Positions 8,971 through 21,311 of a stretch of 60,148 nt of DNA are shown here, piece by piece. Below the pieces are notes generated by a model. The model did no database searches, was not told where the DNA came from, and worked only from the letters and a program-made list of their open reading frames with translations. The stretch covers positions 1-60,148 of the forward strand of contig JAHBSF010000030.1 of assembly GCA_019639255.1 (NCBI GenBank). The letters are read 5' to 3'. The DNA is from Acidobacteriota bacterium (GTDB lineage Bacteria > Acidobacteriota > Blastocatellia > RBC074). Numbering within the stretch: the first letter of the stretch is position 1; each line of letters starts with the position of its first letter. The position numbers were made by a program, and so were the translations under genes.

Positions 8971-11900
8971 ATGAATCAACCCGAACCTAGGCCAAACTGC
9001 CGGCACTGGATGCCGACATTATTTCGGCGTCTGCTCCCGGCATTTGCACTGATTGCAATCTTTCTGGGCGCAGCCGAGCGTCGGGCGAAGATGCAGGAAT
9101 CACAGCCCCGATCGCTGCCCGGCAAGTCCGTACAGACGCAGGCACGGTCCGTTGACGAGCGCAAGCTGTCGACCGCCGATCTTCCGAGCAGGAGATACGG
9201 GATCGATGTGCGATCCATTCCGGTTTCACATCGATTGACATCAATTGCGCCTGCCGATGCAAAGCCCGCGTCTCCGAATCAAATCGGCCTGACGCGTGCA
9301 GTGGAAATTGTTTCCCGCACAAGCGGATTCCTGGTTGCCAACGACGACGGGAGTCGGCTCAGAATTCTGGCGATTCAATCGCCGGGAGCTCTGGAGATGC
9401 GCGTTCATTTTGAAGAGTTCGATCTGCCGGAGGGCGGCGAAGTCTACGTCTACAGCGTCGTGGATAACAGCCCCGTGCACGGGCCGTATCTCAATGAGGG
9501 AAATATGCCGGGACTGCCGGGCGCGGGAAAGGAAAAGAAGGGGGATTTCTGGACCGGGACGATCCCCGGAGATATTGCGATCATCGAGTATCATTTCACG
9601 GGCGCCGAGGGAGGATTCGCAATTTCCGGACTAGTCCACAATTATCAATCATTTCTCAATCCATTTCTCAATCTTCCGGGGTCGCCGAATCAGACCCTCG
9701 ATTGTCACGTCGACGCCAAATGCACCAATGATCCCCTCAACGGCTCGGTTGCAAGAATCAATTACGTTAAACCAGACGGTTCATTTCTCTGCAGCGCGAC
9801 TATTCTCAACACCCGTACGGCGGACTTTCCGGCCTATTTGCTGACGGCCAATCATTGTGTCTCGACCTCCGAAGTAGCGCGGACGGTGGAAGCTCTGTGG
9901 CAGTTTCAGAGTACTTTTTGCAACAGCGGTCAGGCGAGTCCCGGACTTGCATCCGAAGTGGGGGCTTACCTCCTCAATACCGAACGATCATCGGATCAGA
10001 CGCTGCTGCGCATATGGTCCAGGATTCACGCTTCGTACCACTCCGGGTGGGATGCCGGAGCGAAGGTGTTTGGAACCGACGTTTACGGTTTGCATCACCC
10101 TCGCGGCGCCTATCTGCGCCGATCAACGGGAACAATCATAGATACGGATGCAATTTGCAATGCGTCCGGACTCGTGGACGGCTACATAATAGATTGGCAT
10201 TCGGGGACAGTTGAGCCGGGATCGAGCGGATCGGGTATCTTCTTCAACAATGACTTTCTGGTTGGTGTCTCCAGTTGCGGAGATGTGGGTTCGAACGGAC
10301 AACCGTTCTGCGACGGCAATGCTTTTTACGGAAAATTCTCGAATTTCTATCACGATATCGAATCTTTTCTCGAGCATGGCGATTACGGTATACCGGGCCC
10401 CCCCGTAGTGCGTCCCGGCGTGAGCTTCATCATAAACGGAACGCTCAGTTCGGGCGATCCTGATTCCAGGATGTTCGGAGTCGGCTGGCGGAGCGATTCA
10501 ATACCGTTTAACGGACTGGCAGGCCAGCAACTGACGGCTGAACTCGATTCATCCACATTCGATCCCGTGCTGTTTCTGCTCGCGCCCGTGACAAGAGAAA
10601 TCCTCGCTTTCGACGACGACTCAGGCCCGGGCGTGAACTCTCTGTTGACCGCGCGGCTGCCGAGCGACGGTGAATATCTTCTGGTAGTAACCAGCTTCCG
10701 GGCTGGCGAAACGGGGTCGTATCAACTGCGCTCCAATGCCTGCAGCTATACGATTACCCCCGACTCGCGAACCCTTGCTCCTGCAGGCGGAAGCGGGTCG
10801 TTTTCGGTTTCAACCGGTGGTTCGTGCAACTGGGAGGCAACGAGGGATGCGGCATTCATCACAATCACATCGGGCGCAAGCGGCAGCGGCAACGGTACGG
10901 TCAACTACACTGTCGTCGGGAATGGAAACTCGCGGGCACGTCAGGGAGAGATACGGATCGGCGAGGAAAGGCACACTGTAAAACAATATGGAACAGGCTC
11001 AGCCTGCACAATCACACCAATCAGTCCGGGCCAGTCGATAAACGGATCGTTGTCGGTTAGCGACTGTTTTTCTCCCTTTACCAGCGGCGGAGACTACTAT
11101 GCTGATCTCTATGGTTTCAATGGCTTCGCGGGCCAGCAGATCGCTATAGCAATGTCTTCGAGCAGTTTCGATACCTTTTTACTGCTTATAGGACCAAATG
11201 GGTTGCCGCTGGCTGAAGACGACGACGGCGGCGGCGGCCTTAACTCCCGGATTCCCGCCGGCAGCGGCTTCTACACATTGCCGGTAACCGGCTCCTACCG
11301 GATTCAGGCAGGTTCTTTTCGACCTTCCACCACCGGAGGATATACGCTGTCGATTAGCGGTCCTGCTTGCAGTTATACGATTTCTCCGACATCGCAGAGT
11401 TTCAATGCAAACGGCGGCAGCGGTTCGGTGACGGTGACGGCTGGCGGCGGTTGCGGCTGGAGTGCGACGAGCCAGGCCGGGTTTGTCGCAATCACATCGG
11501 GCGCAAGCGGCAACGGGAACGGGGTAGTGAATTTCAGTGTGAGCGCCAACAGCGGAACCGTCGGGCGCACCGGAACCCTGAGTATCGCAGGGCAGACCTT
11601 CACGGTTACTCAGGCGGGATCAAGTTGCAGCTACTCCGTTTCACCCTTGATGGTCAATGTATCATCGGGCGGGGGAACCGGAACCATCTCAGTAACTACA
11701 ACCGGCGGATGTAGCTGGAGTGCAACAAGCGGAGCAAACTTCATCAGCATCACGTCCGGAGCCGGCGGCGTCGGCAACGGGATTGTGGGATACCTGGTAG
11801 TGGCAAACCCGAATGCGAGCCTTCGCGTCGGCACGTTGACCATAGCAGGGCATACGCTAACCATAACTCAGGACGCTGCGGTCAGCCCGCCTTCATTTGC

Positions 11901-13518
11901 ATATCTCGGAAAAATCCGCGATCGCGTGGGGCGCAGCAAGACGGGGCTTGCCGCCGACGGCGACGCAGATGGCGTTTTTGCCGTGGGGTTTACCCAAAAC
12001 ACTGCCCCACGCACCATTACAAGCATACAGATTGTACGCACGGGCGCGGGCGCCTGGGATACGGACCCTACTAACGGGCTATGGGTAGCAGGAGTCGCCG
12101 ATAACCTCGACGCACCGCTGCGCAACAATCCGAACGGCAGCATCGGCATCGTGATCGGCAGCAACTCGAATCTGACGATTTTTGTTTCAGACAATGCCGG
12201 TCTTTTCGGGAACGGTGCACATTTCACTATTTTTCTGCGCTTCACTGATGGAACTTTCGTCAGTTCGCAGACGACAATCACGGTTGTGGTACCCACCGCA
12301 CCGCAACTGACCTATCTGGGTAAGCTGCGCGACCGCGTAGGCAGGAGCAAGACCGCACTTGCACCTGACGGCGACACGGATGCAGTATTTACGGTCAATT
12401 TCGCATCCGATATCGGCGCGCGCACCATAACAACCGTGCAACTTGTGCGCGCAGGCGCAGGCGCATGGGACACCGACCCGGACAACGGGTTATGGGTAGC
12501 AGGAGTTGCAGACAATCTCGACGCCCCATTACGAAACAATTCCAACGGCAGCCTCACCGCTCCAATCAATAACGGATCGAGTCTGACCATCTTCGTTTCT
12601 GACAATGTAGATCTATTCAGCATCGGTGTTGCGTTTACAATAACTATAAGATTCGCGGATGGGTTATCGCTTACGGCATCGACTACAACATCCGCCGTGC
12701 CCTTGCTGACCTTCAACGGGCGTTTGCGCGACCGGGTGGGAAGGGGCAAGACCGCGCTTGCGCCGGATGGAGATCCGGATGGAGTTTTTACGGTGAGTTT
12801 TCCCGCCGGTTTCCCTTTGCGAACTATTACGAGCCTTCTTCTTGTACGCACGGGTGCAGGCGCGTGGGACACGGACCCGGGGAGCGGGTTATGGGTTGCA
12901 GGAGTTGCGGACAATCCCGACGCTCCATTACGAAACAATCCCAACGGCAGCATCAGCGTCTCCATCACCGGCGGCAACAACCTGACCCTTTTTCTTGCAG
13001 ACAACGCCGGATTATTTGCTACCGGGGCGCAATTCACTCTTACAATCCGTTTTACCGACGGGGCAAGCCGGCTCGCCGCAACTGCGATAACGGCGACGCC
13101 GCCTCCGGCCCCCATACTGGTCTTCAACGGACAACTGCGCGACCGGGTCGGACCCGGCAAGACGGCGCTTTCGGGCGATGGTACTCCTGACGGAGTATTC
13201 ACCCTCGCATTTCAGCCTGGAACCGGAGCGAGGACCGTCATCGGCCTGCTGCTTGTCAGAACCGGAGGCGGCGCGTGGGACACCAATCCAGCATCGGGCT
13301 TATGGGTAATCGGAACATCCAATGGGGCGGATGCGCCGTTGCACAACAGTCCCGATGGTAGTGTGCACATCACGGTCGGCGACGGCGCCTCCCTGACGCT
13401 GTTTGTTTCGGACAATGCAGGGCTGTTCAATCCCGGCGCCCATTTCATAATCACCGTGTACTTTAGCGACGGAACGACGGTTTCGGCCCAGACTACGGCA
13501 TCGGGCGGCGCAGTTTGA
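8971..13518 (+). CDS. Secreted trypsin-like serine protease with PPC, BACON and four C-terminal repeats
   Basis: 1515 residues with an N-terminal signal segment (19-36). A chymotrypsin-fold domain spans about 225-470 with the triad His295 (LTANHCV), Asp342 (SSDQTLLRI) and Ser419 (PGSSGSG). Two bacterial pre-peptidase C-terminal domains (about 490-590 and 680-795) alternate with three BACON-type Ig-like domains (591-675, 801-885, 886-970), each beginning with a Cys-Ser-Tyr-like strand and containing a W-x-A core. Residues 976-1515 are four tandem repeats of about 135 residues sharing [25 protein letters not shown] and WVAGVADN. The architecture fits an extracellular protein- or surface-degrading enzyme. 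A 122-bp piece of the last repeat reappears at 24247. Confidence 0.9.
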   Translation: MNQPEPRPNCRHWMPTLFRRLLPAFALIAIFLGAAERRAKMQESQPRSLPGKSVQTQARSVDERKLSTADLPSRRYGIDVRSIPVSHRLTSIAPADAKPASPNQIGLTRAVEIVSRTSGFLVANDDGSRLRILAIQSPGALEMRVHFEEFDLPEGGEVYVYSVVDNSPVHGPYLNEGNMPGLPGAGKEKKGDFWTGTIPGDIAIIEYHFTGAEGGFAISGLVHNYQSFLNPFLNLPGSPNQTLDCHVDAKCTNDPLNGSVARINYVKPDGSFLCSATILNTRTADFPAYLLTANHCVSTSEVARTVEALWQFQSTFCNSGQASPGLASEVGAYLLNTERSSDQTLLRIWSRIHASYHSGWDAGAKVFGTDVYGLHHPRGAYLRRSTGTIIDTDAICNASGLVDGYIIDWHSGTVEPGSSGSGIFFNNDFLVGVSSCGDVGSNGQPFCDGNAFYGKFSNFYHDIESFLEHGDYGIPGPPVVRPGVSFIINGTLSSGDPDSRMFGVGWRSDSIPFNGLAGQQLTAELDSSTFDPVLFLLAPVTREILAFDDDSGPGVNSLLTARLPSDGEYLLVVTSFRAGETGSYQLRSNACSYTITPDSRTLAPAGGSGSFSVSTGGSCNWEATRDAAFITITSGASGSGNGTVNYTVVGNGNSRARQGEIRIGEERHTVKQYGTGSACTITPISPGQSINGSLSVSDCFSPFTSGGDYYADLYGFNGFAGQQIAIAMSSSSFDTFLLLIGPNGLPLAEDDDGGGGLNSRIPAGSGFYTLPVTGSYRIQAGSFRPSTTGGYTLSISGPACSYTISPTSQSFNANGGSGSVTVTAGGGCGWSATSQAGFVAITSGASGNGNGVVNFSVSANSGTVGRTGTLSIAGQTFTVTQAGSSCSYSVSPLMVNVSSGGGTGTISVTTTGGCSWSATSGANFISITSGAGGVGNGIVGYLVVANPNASLRVGTLTIAGHTLTITQDAAVSPPSFAYLGKIRDRVGRSKTGLAADGDADGVFAVGFTQNTAPRTITSIQIVRTGAGAWDTDPTNGLWVAGVADNLDAPLRNNPNGSIGIVIGSNSNLTIFVSDNAGLFGNGAHFTIFLRFTDGTFVSSQTTITVVVPTAPQLTYLGKLRDRVGRSKTALAPDGDTDAVFTVNFASDIGARTITTVQLVRAGAGAWDTDPDNGLWVAGVADNLDAPLRNNSNGSLTAPINNGSSLTIFVSDNVDLFSIGVAFTITIRFADGLSLTASTTTSAVPLLTFNGRLRDRVGRGKTALAPDGDPDGVFTVSFPAGFPLRTITSLLLVRTGAGAWDTDPGSGLWVAGVADNPDAPLRNNPNGSISVSITGGNNLTLFLADNAGLFATGAQFTLTIRFTDGASRLAATAITATPPPAPILVFNGQLRDRVGPGKTALSGDGTPDGVFTLAFQPGTGARTVIGLLLVRTGGGAWDTNPASGLWVIGTSNGADAPLHNSPDGSVHITVGDGASLTLFVSDNAGLFNPGAHFIITVYFSDGTTVSAQTTASGGAV

Positions 13519-13545
13519 ACGGGTCTCCGGCTGCGAAAAACAAAG

Positions 13546-13572
13546 GGCGGAAAATCGCGAAGATCTTCCGCC
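13546..13572. terminator. Short hairpin in degenerate palindrome copy between convergent genes
   Basis: GGCGGAA at 13546-13552 pairs with TTCCGCC at 13566-13572. The surrounding 13530-13620 sequence (TTCCGC, TTTCTCTTCTACGCG) looks like a decayed member of the GCGGAA-type palindrome family. It sits between the protease stop (13518) and the stop of the molybdopterin subunit (13616), so it could end transcription from both sides. Confidence 0.5.
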
Positions 13573-13615
13573 TCGTTCCACGTCGTACCATTCAGTGTAT
13601 TCCGCAGTTTCTCTT

Positions 13616-15832
13616 CTACGCGAAGCTGAAGCCATGCTTTGTTATAGGTAATGTCCGAATGCGTTCGCCCGTAGCGCTGAAGATCGCGTTCGCGATCGCC
13701 GGCAGGATCGGGGGCAAAGCCGGTTCACCGAGTCCGGTAGGGGTGTTGTCGGATTTCAGGAAATGTACCTCGACCGGCGGCGCCTGCGACATCCTCAGCA
13801 TCGGATGATCGTGAAAGTTCGACTGCACGACGCGCCCATTTTTCAGGGAAATTTCCTGCAACATTTCGCTTATGCCGTCGATGACCGCACCCTGCGTCAG
13901 GTTTTCGGATGCGCCGGGGTTGATTATCTGGCTGCCGATGTCTCCGGCAACCCAGACCTTGTTGACCTTGATTTTTTTGTCGGCGCTGACCGTGACTTCG
14001 GCGACTTCGGCAAAATATCCGCGATGGCTGTAATGAAATCCGGTGCCCAGGGCGGTTCCTTTCGGCAACGTGCGTCTGCCCCAGCCGGATTTTTCCGCTG
14101 CGAGTTTGACGACACCGATCATGCGTTCGGCATCCATCACGCCTTGTGTGCCTTTGGGCGGGGCATTGCCGAGCAACTCCAGGCGGAACTGCAAGGGGTC
14201 TTTGCCCGCGGCGTGCGCCAGTTCATCAATAAACGACTGGAATACCCACGAATAGACGTTCGAGCGCGGCGCGCGCAAGGCTCCGGTTTTCAATCCGAGC
14301 GGCATAACCGTTGACTGCATGAGAAAATTCGGCACAAAACGCGACGGGAACTCGTTGCCGTCGATCTGGCCCGAATGCGTGAACGTTTCACCTTCACCAT
14401 AACCGATGAAGTGATCCTGCCAGGCGATGAGTTTACCGTCCTTGTCGACGGCGCCCTTCAGATACTGGAATCCGCCGGCACGGTAATAATCGTGCTGCAT
14501 ATCGTCTTCGCGCGTCCAGAGCAGTTTGACGGGTGCGCCGACTGTTTTGGATATCCAAGCCGCCTCGCACATGTAGTCGTTATACAACCTGCGGCCGAAG
14601 CCGCCCCCGCCCCGCACCATGTGAATGGTGATGTCTTTTTCAGGGATGCCGAACACTCGGGACAGGATGGTACGTCCGATCTGCGGCGTCTGGGTGGTGG
14701 ACCAGATTTCAAGCTTGCCGTCCTTGAAATGTGCGGTGCAGTTTTGGGGCTCAAGCGGAGCATGGGCGATGAACGGAAAGGTGTAGGGGCTCTCGACCAC
14801 TTTGACATCGCTGCGTTTATAAACGGCTTCGACATCGCCGTCTTTGCGCAACGTGCGCGCTGGAGTTTGTCTGGAAAGTTCTCCAGCTTTTTTTGCGATG
14901 TCCTCGCTGTTGAGCGTCCCCCATTTGCCTTCATCCCATTTCACTTCCAGTTTTGCGCGCGCGGATTGCGCCGCCCACCAACTGTCGGCAACGATGGCAA
15001 CACCGGCTTCGAGTCCCGGATCATCGTTCAGGTAATTCGGAAAATTGCTCGGGAGCGGCTTGCCATCGACGATGAAGGCCTGCCGGACGCCCTTCATCGC
15101 TTTGACGGCATCCAGATTCGCGTTCACCGCCCTGCCGCCAAAGACGGGTGTTTTTTGATACACCGCATACAGCATTCCCGGCAGCGTCACATCGATGCCG
15201 AAGATCGGTTTGCCGGTGATGATCTCTTTGTTTTCGACATCCCTCGTCGTCGTGCCGATGATTTTGTAATCTTTCGGGTCTTTGAGTTTGAGCGATCTGA
15301 AATCCGGCACGGGCATCGTCGCGGCTGTTGACGCCAGTTCACCGTAACCCAACGAACGATTGGTAGCCCGGTGCACGACGCGACCGGAAGCGGTCGAGCA
15401 TTCCATAGCCGCTACACCCCAGGTTTGCGCGGCAGCGGCAATCAGCATTTGCCGTGCGGCGCCGCCCACCTGACGCATCGGCTCCCAGTTGGAGGGCGTC
15501 GCGATGCTGCCGCCCGTGAACTGGGAGCCGTATTTGTTATCCACGCCGGCGCGCACGATCTTGACATCCTTCCAGTCCACATCCAGCTCTTCCGCAATCA
15601 ACATCGGCAGCATATTGAGGGCGTGTTGACCGGTTTCAGGGTTTTTCGACGCAATCGTGACAAGCCCGTTGGACGCGATGCTGATGAAATTCGCCGGCAG
15701 CAATGCAGGCGCTGCCCCGCGTCCGGCTTGCGCCAGCGCCGCGGCTTTGGGATACAAGCCGAGCATAAAGCCGCCGCCCGCCAGCGCTGTGGCGCGAAGA
15801 AAGGTGCGACGATTGAGACTTGTCTTCGGCAT
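13616..15832 (-). CDS. Molybdopterin-binding subunit, isoquinoline 1-oxidoreductase (IorB) type, copy 1
   Basis: 738 residues of the xanthine dehydrogenase family, IorB branch. The N-terminus carries a Tat signal (NRRTFLRATALAGGGFMLG), so the folded Mo enzyme is exported. Cofactor and active-site segments include RGGGGFGRR, the GALRAPRSN segment and the C-terminal GLGEPALPP, whose Glu (about 703) aligns with the catalytic Glu of the family. It needs a 2Fe-2S partner, present at 17107. It starts at ATG 15832 with TAAGGAGG upstream. It is closely similar to copy 2 at 17734, so the cluster encodes two large subunits for one small subunit. The substrate is unknown; N-heterocycles or aldehydes are typical. 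Confidence 0.9.
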   Translation of the reverse strand: MPKTSLNRRTFLRATALAGGGFMLGLYPKAAALAQAGRGAAPALLPANFISIASNGLVTIASKNPETGQHALNMLPMLIAEELDVDWKDVKIVRAGVDNKYGSQFTGGSIATPSNWEPMRQVGGAARQMLIAAAAQTWGVAAMECSTASGRVVHRATNRSLGYGELASTAATMPVPDFRSLKLKDPKDYKIIGTTTRDVENKEIITGKPIFGIDVTLPGMLYAVYQKTPVFGGRAVNANLDAVKAMKGVRQAFIVDGKPLPSNFPNYLNDDPGLEAGVAIVADSWWAAQSARAKLEVKWDEGKWGTLNSEDIAKKAGELSRQTPARTLRKDGDVEAVYKRSDVKVVESPYTFPFIAHAPLEPQNCTAHFKDGKLEIWSTTQTPQIGRTILSRVFGIPEKDITIHMVRGGGGFGRRLYNDYMCEAAWISKTVGAPVKLLWTREDDMQHDYYRAGGFQYLKGAVDKDGKLIAWQDHFIGYGEGETFTHSGQIDGNEFPSRFVPNFLMQSTVMPLGLKTGALRAPRSNVYSWVFQSFIDELAHAAGKDPLQFRLELLGNAPPKGTQGVMDAERMIGVVKLAAEKSGWGRRTLPKGTALGTGFHYSHRGYFAEVAEVTVSADKKIKVNKVWVAGDIGSQIINPGASENLTQGAVIDGISEMLQEISLKNGRVVQSNFHDHPMLRMSQAPPVEVHFLKSDNTPTGLGEPALPPILPAIANAIFSATGERIRTLPITKHGFSFA

Positions 15833-15841
15833 AAGTCCTCC

Positions 15842-17095
15842 TTATTTCGCCTTCACGTCATAACACGTCAGCTCATTCTGATTGCGGATATAAAGCTTGC
15901 CGCCTATCACCACCGGATGCGCCCAGCTATCCCACCCGCGGTCATTGATCGGGAAGCGCCCCTTCTCGACATAGGCATTGGGATTGGCTTCGGCCAGCCC
16001 GACCATCTGTTTCTCGCCGAGCAGATACAACATCCCGTCCGCGTAGGTGATCGAGCCCTTGCCGACGCTGCGATCCTTCCACATCACTTTGCCCGTGTTG
16101 AATTCGATGCAGGTCAGGATCGCATTCGAGAAACCGTAGAGATAACCGTTGACCAGCACCATTCCCCCGTGATGGTTCATCATATCGCGCGTGAAGTAAA
16201 CTTCCTGCGCTTTGACCTCGCCGTTCTCGGCCGTCAGATTGAGCAAGGCTCCACCCGTATCATAGGCCGAGGAAAAGAAGACTTTGTTGTCGGCAAATAC
16301 CGGCGTCGTGCAATTGGCGACGCGGTTGGCGACGTTTGTATAGCGCCACATCAGCTTGCCATCTGTGGCGCGCACGCCGACCGCGGCGTTGGCGGTGAAG
16401 TTGATGTAGCTGCGTACGCCGCCTGTCTCCGCGATGATGTTGGAGGCATAACCCGCCTGATCGCTCAGGTCTTTCGAGCGCCAGATCTCCGCGCCGGTCA
16501 TTTTGTCGAACGCCACGATGCCCGCGTTGGGGCCGCCGGGCGAGACGATCAAACGATTGCCGTCGATGAGCGGCGATTCGCTGATGAGCCATCTGGGGTT
16601 GCTGCCGCCAAACTCTTTGAGGATGTTTTTGCCCCAAACGAGCGAGCCGTCGCGCTCGCGCAGACAAGCCAGATCGCCGTTCTCGGTCAGGACGTAAAGT
16701 CTGTCTTCATCGAGCGTCGGGGTGCCGCGCGGCCCGTTCCCTTTATCCTGATCGACCTTCGGCCCGAGCGTGATCGACCAGATGACGTTGCCGTCGGTGC
16801 GGTTCAGAGAGAAAACCGCGCTCTTTGCCTCGCCCGCCGTCCCGCTTGTCCCCTGCACGTAAATGCGATTCCCTTTGATGGCCAGGGAGCCGTAACCCTC
16901 GCCGAGATTGGCGATCGACCAGGTAACGGCGGGGCCTTTCTCGGGCCATTGCTTGAGCAATCCTGTCTCACTCGATAACCCGTTGCGCAGCGGGCCGCGC
17001 CACTGCGGCCATTCGGCTTCGGGCGCGGTACTTCCCGCCGTCATCGACAGCAACGCGAAGGTGCAAAGCAGCACAAACGAAAATAAAAACTTCAT
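15842..17095 (-). CDS. Exported PQQ-type beta-propeller protein
   Basis: 417 residues with a signal peptide (KFLFSFVLLCTFALLSMTAGS). The mature part repeats the PQQ/BamB-like blade pattern (QWRGPLRNGLS, VFSLNRTDGNVIWSITLG, LACLRERDGSLVWGK, TGAEIWRSKDLS, MCI-like EFNTGKVMWKD). The opening 'WPQWRGPLRNGLSSETGLLKQWPEKGPAVTW' type start is common in secreted outer-membrane or periplasmic proteins of this kind. It lies between the 2Fe-2S subunit and IorB copy 1 in one operon (11 and 9 bp gaps). A role as periplasmic electron acceptor or scaffold for the Mo enzyme is possible, but PQQ binding is not shown by sequence. Confidence 0.85.
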   Translation of the reverse strand: MKFLFSFVLLCTFALLSMTAGSTAPEAEWPQWRGPLRNGLSSETGLLKQWPEKGPAVTWSIANLGEGYGSLAIKGNRIYVQGTSGTAGEAKSAVFSLNRTDGNVIWSITLGPKVDQDKGNGPRGTPTLDEDRLYVLTENGDLACLRERDGSLVWGKNILKEFGGSNPRWLISESPLIDGNRLIVSPGGPNAGIVAFDKMTGAEIWRSKDLSDQAGYASNIIAETGGVRSYINFTANAAVGVRATDGKLMWRYTNVANRVANCTTPVFADNKVFFSSAYDTGGALLNLTAENGEVKAQEVYFTRDMMNHHGGMVLVNGYLYGFSNAILTCIEFNTGKVMWKDRSVGKGSITYADGMLYLLGEKQMVGLAEANPNAYVEKGRFPINDRGWDSWAHPVVIGGKLYIRNQNELTCYDVKAK

Positions 17096-17106
17096 GGACG
17101 CTCTCC

Positions 17107-17637
17107 TTACTTGTTGCCGCCGTTGCGGGTTGTTCTTGCACTCGAAGCTTTCGCGGCCGGTTTCGCAGGTCGGGTCCTGTTTGCAGCAGTCAGTTCGGCG
17201 GCTTTATGGACGGCGGCGCGCACGCGCAGGTACGTGCCGCAGCGGCACAGATTGCCGTTCATCGCCGTATCGATATCGGCATCGGTCGGTTTGGGTTTAC
17301 TGGAGAGCAGGGCGCAAGCCGACATGATCTGTCCGGCCTGGCAATATCCGCACTGTGGGACATCGAGTTCTTCCCAGGCAACCTGGACCGGATGCGAGCC
17401 GTCGGGAGAGACGCCTTCGATGGTCGTGACGGCGGCGTTGGCGGCGGCGGAAACCGGCGTCAAACAGGCGCGCGCGGGTCTGCCGTTGACGTGAACGGTA
17501 CAGGCTCCGCACAGCCCCATACCGCAACCATATTTGGTTCCTTTGAGGTCGATTTCATCACGTAAAAACCAGAGCAGCGGCATATTCGGGTCGCCGTTAA
17601 ACCGATGGTTCTTGCCGTTGACTTTCAGTCTGATCAT
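17107..17637 (-). CDS. 2Fe-2S subunit of the molybdenum oxidoreductase (IorA type)
   Basis: 176 residues. The N-terminal plant-type ferredoxin domain has CGMGLCGAC (with a further Cys after), and the C-terminal [2Fe-2S]-binding helical domain has [10 protein letters not shown] and CRCGTY. The eight cysteines expected for two clusters are present. It carries electrons from the Mo centre in the IorB subunits. It has no signal of its own, so export should ride on the Tat signal of IorB. A basic Ala-rich extension of about 25 residues follows the second domain. Good GAAGGAG upstream of the ATG. Confidence 0.9.
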   Translation of the reverse strand: MIRLKVNGKNHRFNGDPNMPLLWFLRDEIDLKGTKYGCGMGLCGACTVHVNGRPARACLTPVSAAANAAVTTIEGVSPDGSHPVQVAWEELDVPQCGYCQAGQIMSACALLSSKPKPTDADIDTAMNGNLCRCGTYLRVRAAVHKAAELTAANRTRPAKPAAKASSARTTRNGGNK

Positions 17638-17654
17638 GAGTTTTCTCCTTCAAT

Positions 17655-17733
17655 GAAGAGAGAACACGGAACACGCGGAATAAACGGAACACGCGGAAAT
17701 TTGCCCATCTTTCCGCGCCTTCCGCGTTCTCTT
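17655..17733. repeat. Intergenic palindrome, GCGGAA type
   Basis: Left part is GAGAGAACACGGAACACGCG-like, right part ends TTCCGCGTTCTCTTTT. The right arm touches the TAA stop of IorB copy 2 (17734-17736). It separates copy 2 from the 2Fe-2S gene inside one operon, so it may set the ratio of the two transcripts. The left arm contains a second internal copy of ACGGAACACGCGGAA. Confidence 0.75.
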
Positions 17734-19955
17734 TTACGCGAAGCTGAAGCCCTGCTTCGTGATCGGCATCGTGCGGATACGTTCGCCCGTCGCCGTGAAA
17801 ATTGCATTGCATACGGCAGGCAAAATCGGCGGCAGAGCCGGTTCACCCAAACCCGTCGGCGGATTATTGGTTTTCAGAAAATGGACTTCGATTTGCGGCG
17901 GCGCTTGCGACATTCTCAGCATCGGATGCTCGTGGTAATTCGATTGCACAACGCGTCCGTTTTTGAGCGTGATTTCCTGCGTCATTTCGCTCAGGCCATC
18001 TATAACCGCACCCTGCGCCTGCGCTTCGGCGGAACTGGGATTGATAATGTGGCTGCCAATGTCGCCCGCGACCCAGACCTTGTTGACCTTGATTTTCTTG
18101 TTGGAGTCGACAGCGACTTCGGCAACTTCGGCGAAATAGCCGCGATGGCTGAAATGGAACGCGACGCCCATCGCAGTTCCTTTCGGCAACTGGCGTTTGC
18201 CCCAACCCGATTTCTCTGCCGCCAGTTTAATGACCCCCATCATGCGTGATGCATCTAATCCCGCCTCACGCGCAGCCAATGGCAACGGCGTCGTAGTCAG
18301 CAAATCCAGACGGAATTGCACCGGGTCTCTACCCGCAGCGTGTGCGAGTTCATCTATGAACGATTGAATCACCCACGCAGTGCAGTTGGAATACGGCGCA
18401 CGCAAGGCGCCGGTTTTGAGTCCGAGCGGCATCACCGTTGACTGCACTCGATAATTCGGCACGTAACGCGCGGGGAATTCGTTCGCATTAAACCCGCCGT
18501 CGTGGGCGAAGGCAGTCCCTTCACCGTAACCGACGAAGTGATCGTGCCACGCAACGAGCTTGCCGCCTTTGTCCACAGCGCCTTTCAAGTATTGGAACCC
18601 GCCGCAACGATAATAATCGTGTTGGATGTCGTCTTCGCGCGACCAGATTAACTTGACCGGCGCGCCAACAGTTTTGGAAATCCACGCGGCATCCAGCATC
18701 AGATCGTTATACGCCCGCCGCCCGAACCCGCCGCCGCCGCGCAGGAGATGAACCGTCACATCACTTTCCGGCAGACCGAGCAAACGAGCCACCATCGTGC
18801 GTCCGGTTTGCGGTATCTGGCTGGTCGCCCATATTTCGAGCTTGCCGTCTTTGTAATGGGCCGTGCAATTTTGCGGCTCCATGGTCCCATGCGCGATGAA
18901 GGGAATGACGTAAGAGCTTTCGATGATTTTGATGTCATCGTGTTTGAAAATCGCCTCAACATCGCCGTCCTGTCGCAGCGTGCGCGCAGCGGATTGTCGG
19001 GAAAGCTCTTGCGCTTTTTTGGCGTTCTCGGCGCTGTCCTGCGCGCCCCATTTGCCGAAGTCCCATTTGACTTCGAGTTTTTCACGCGCCGATTTTGCCG
19101 CCCACCAACTGTCCGCGACGATGGCAACTCCGGATTCAAAGCCCGGGTCTTCAAACAGGTAATTGGGGTAATCATTGCGCAACGGTCGGCCTTCGACGAT
19201 GAAAGCATGTTTTACGCCTTTCAGCGCTTTGATGGCGTCGAGATTGGCGCTCACCGCTTTGCCGCCGAGCACCGGGGTTCTTTGAAACACGGCGTAGAGC
19301 ATCCCCGGCACGCTTACATCAATCCCGAAAATCGGTTTGCCCGTTAAAATGTCTTTGGTTTCGACGCTGATCGTGGATGTGCCGATGATTTTGTAATCTT
19401 TCGGATCCTTGAGCTTGACGGATCGCAAATCCGGTACCGGCATGGTCGCGGCTTTGGATGCCAGTTCCCCGTAGCCTGACGAGCGATTGGATGCCTTGTG
19501 ATGCACACGACCTGATGCAGTCGAGCATTCTGATGCAGTGACGCCCCACGTGTTTGCTGCTGCGGCAATCAGCATGTGCCGGCCCGCTGCGCCAACCTGC
19601 CGCATGGGTTCCCAATTCATTGGCGTTGCCGAACTGCCGCCCGTGAATTGCGGACCGTATTTGTTGTCCGCATCGGCGCGAATGATTTTGACATCTTTCC
19701 AGTCCACATCCAGTTCTTCGGCAATCAGCATCGGCAGCGTATTGAGAACGTTTTGTCCGATCTCCGTATTTTTCGCGGTGAGAGTGACGATGCCGTTGGG
19801 ATCAATGCGGATGAAATCCGCCGGAACCAGGGGAGCCATTCTGGGCGGCCCTTGCGCCAATGCAGTGCCGGCCTTTGTATACAGGCCCAACATAAAGCCG
19901 CCGCCTGCCAATGCCGTCACTTGCAGAAAAGCGCGACGATTGATTCTGGTCATGG

Positions 19956-19959
<4 letters not shown>
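17734..19959 (-). CDS. Molybdopterin-binding subunit, IorB type, copy 2
   Basis: 741 residues, Tat signal (NRRAFLQVTALAGGGFMLG), with the same motifs as copy 1, including RGGGGFGRR and the C-terminal GLGEPALPP with the putative catalytic Glu near 706. Copies 1 and 2 align along their entire length, and the central substrate-side segments differ more than the flanks, as expected for paralogues with different substrates. The start ATG overlaps the hydrolase stop (ATGA), so it is translationally coupled to it. Confidence 0.9.
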
Positions 19960-21077
<1,118 letters not shown>

Positions 21078-21192
21078 AAAATTCTATTCAAAGCTCCTTT
21101 GCCTTCAGCAATTCTCTTATGAAAATAGAAGCCGCAAGTCTTGTATTTTCATTCGTGGTGGTGATGCCGCGAATCATGTTGGCTCGGTTTAG

Positions 21193-21302
21193 GGAAAAAA
21201 GAGAACGCGGAAGTCGCGGAAAACAGACGGAAAACGCTGAAAGGTTCCGTCTTTCCGTGATTTCCGTTCTTTTCCGCGAATTCCGCGTTCTCTTTTTTCC
21301 CC
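21193..21302. repeat. Intergenic palindrome, GCGGAA type
   Basis: The outer arms GGGAAAAAAGAGAACGCGGA and its complement (ending TTCTCTTTTTTCCC at 21301) pair almost perfectly. The inner part is imperfect (GTCGCGGAAAACAGACGGAA against TTCCGTTCTTTTCCGCGAA). It lies between two same-strand genes, 10 bp from the end of the cupin fusion gene. Runs of A before and T after make it terminator-like in both directions. Confidence 0.8.
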
Positions 21303-21311
21303 AAACAGGAG

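Noticed and set aside
11380-11880. Repeated GGCGCAAGCGG-type units resembling a CRISPR array
   Set aside because: They are the conserved core of BACON domains in frame, with no regular spacers and no cas genes.
15371-16978. A 535-residue plus-strand open frame
   Set aside because: It lies opposite the IorB and propeller genes, has no ribosome site and no family features; long antisense frames are common in this high-GC DNA.
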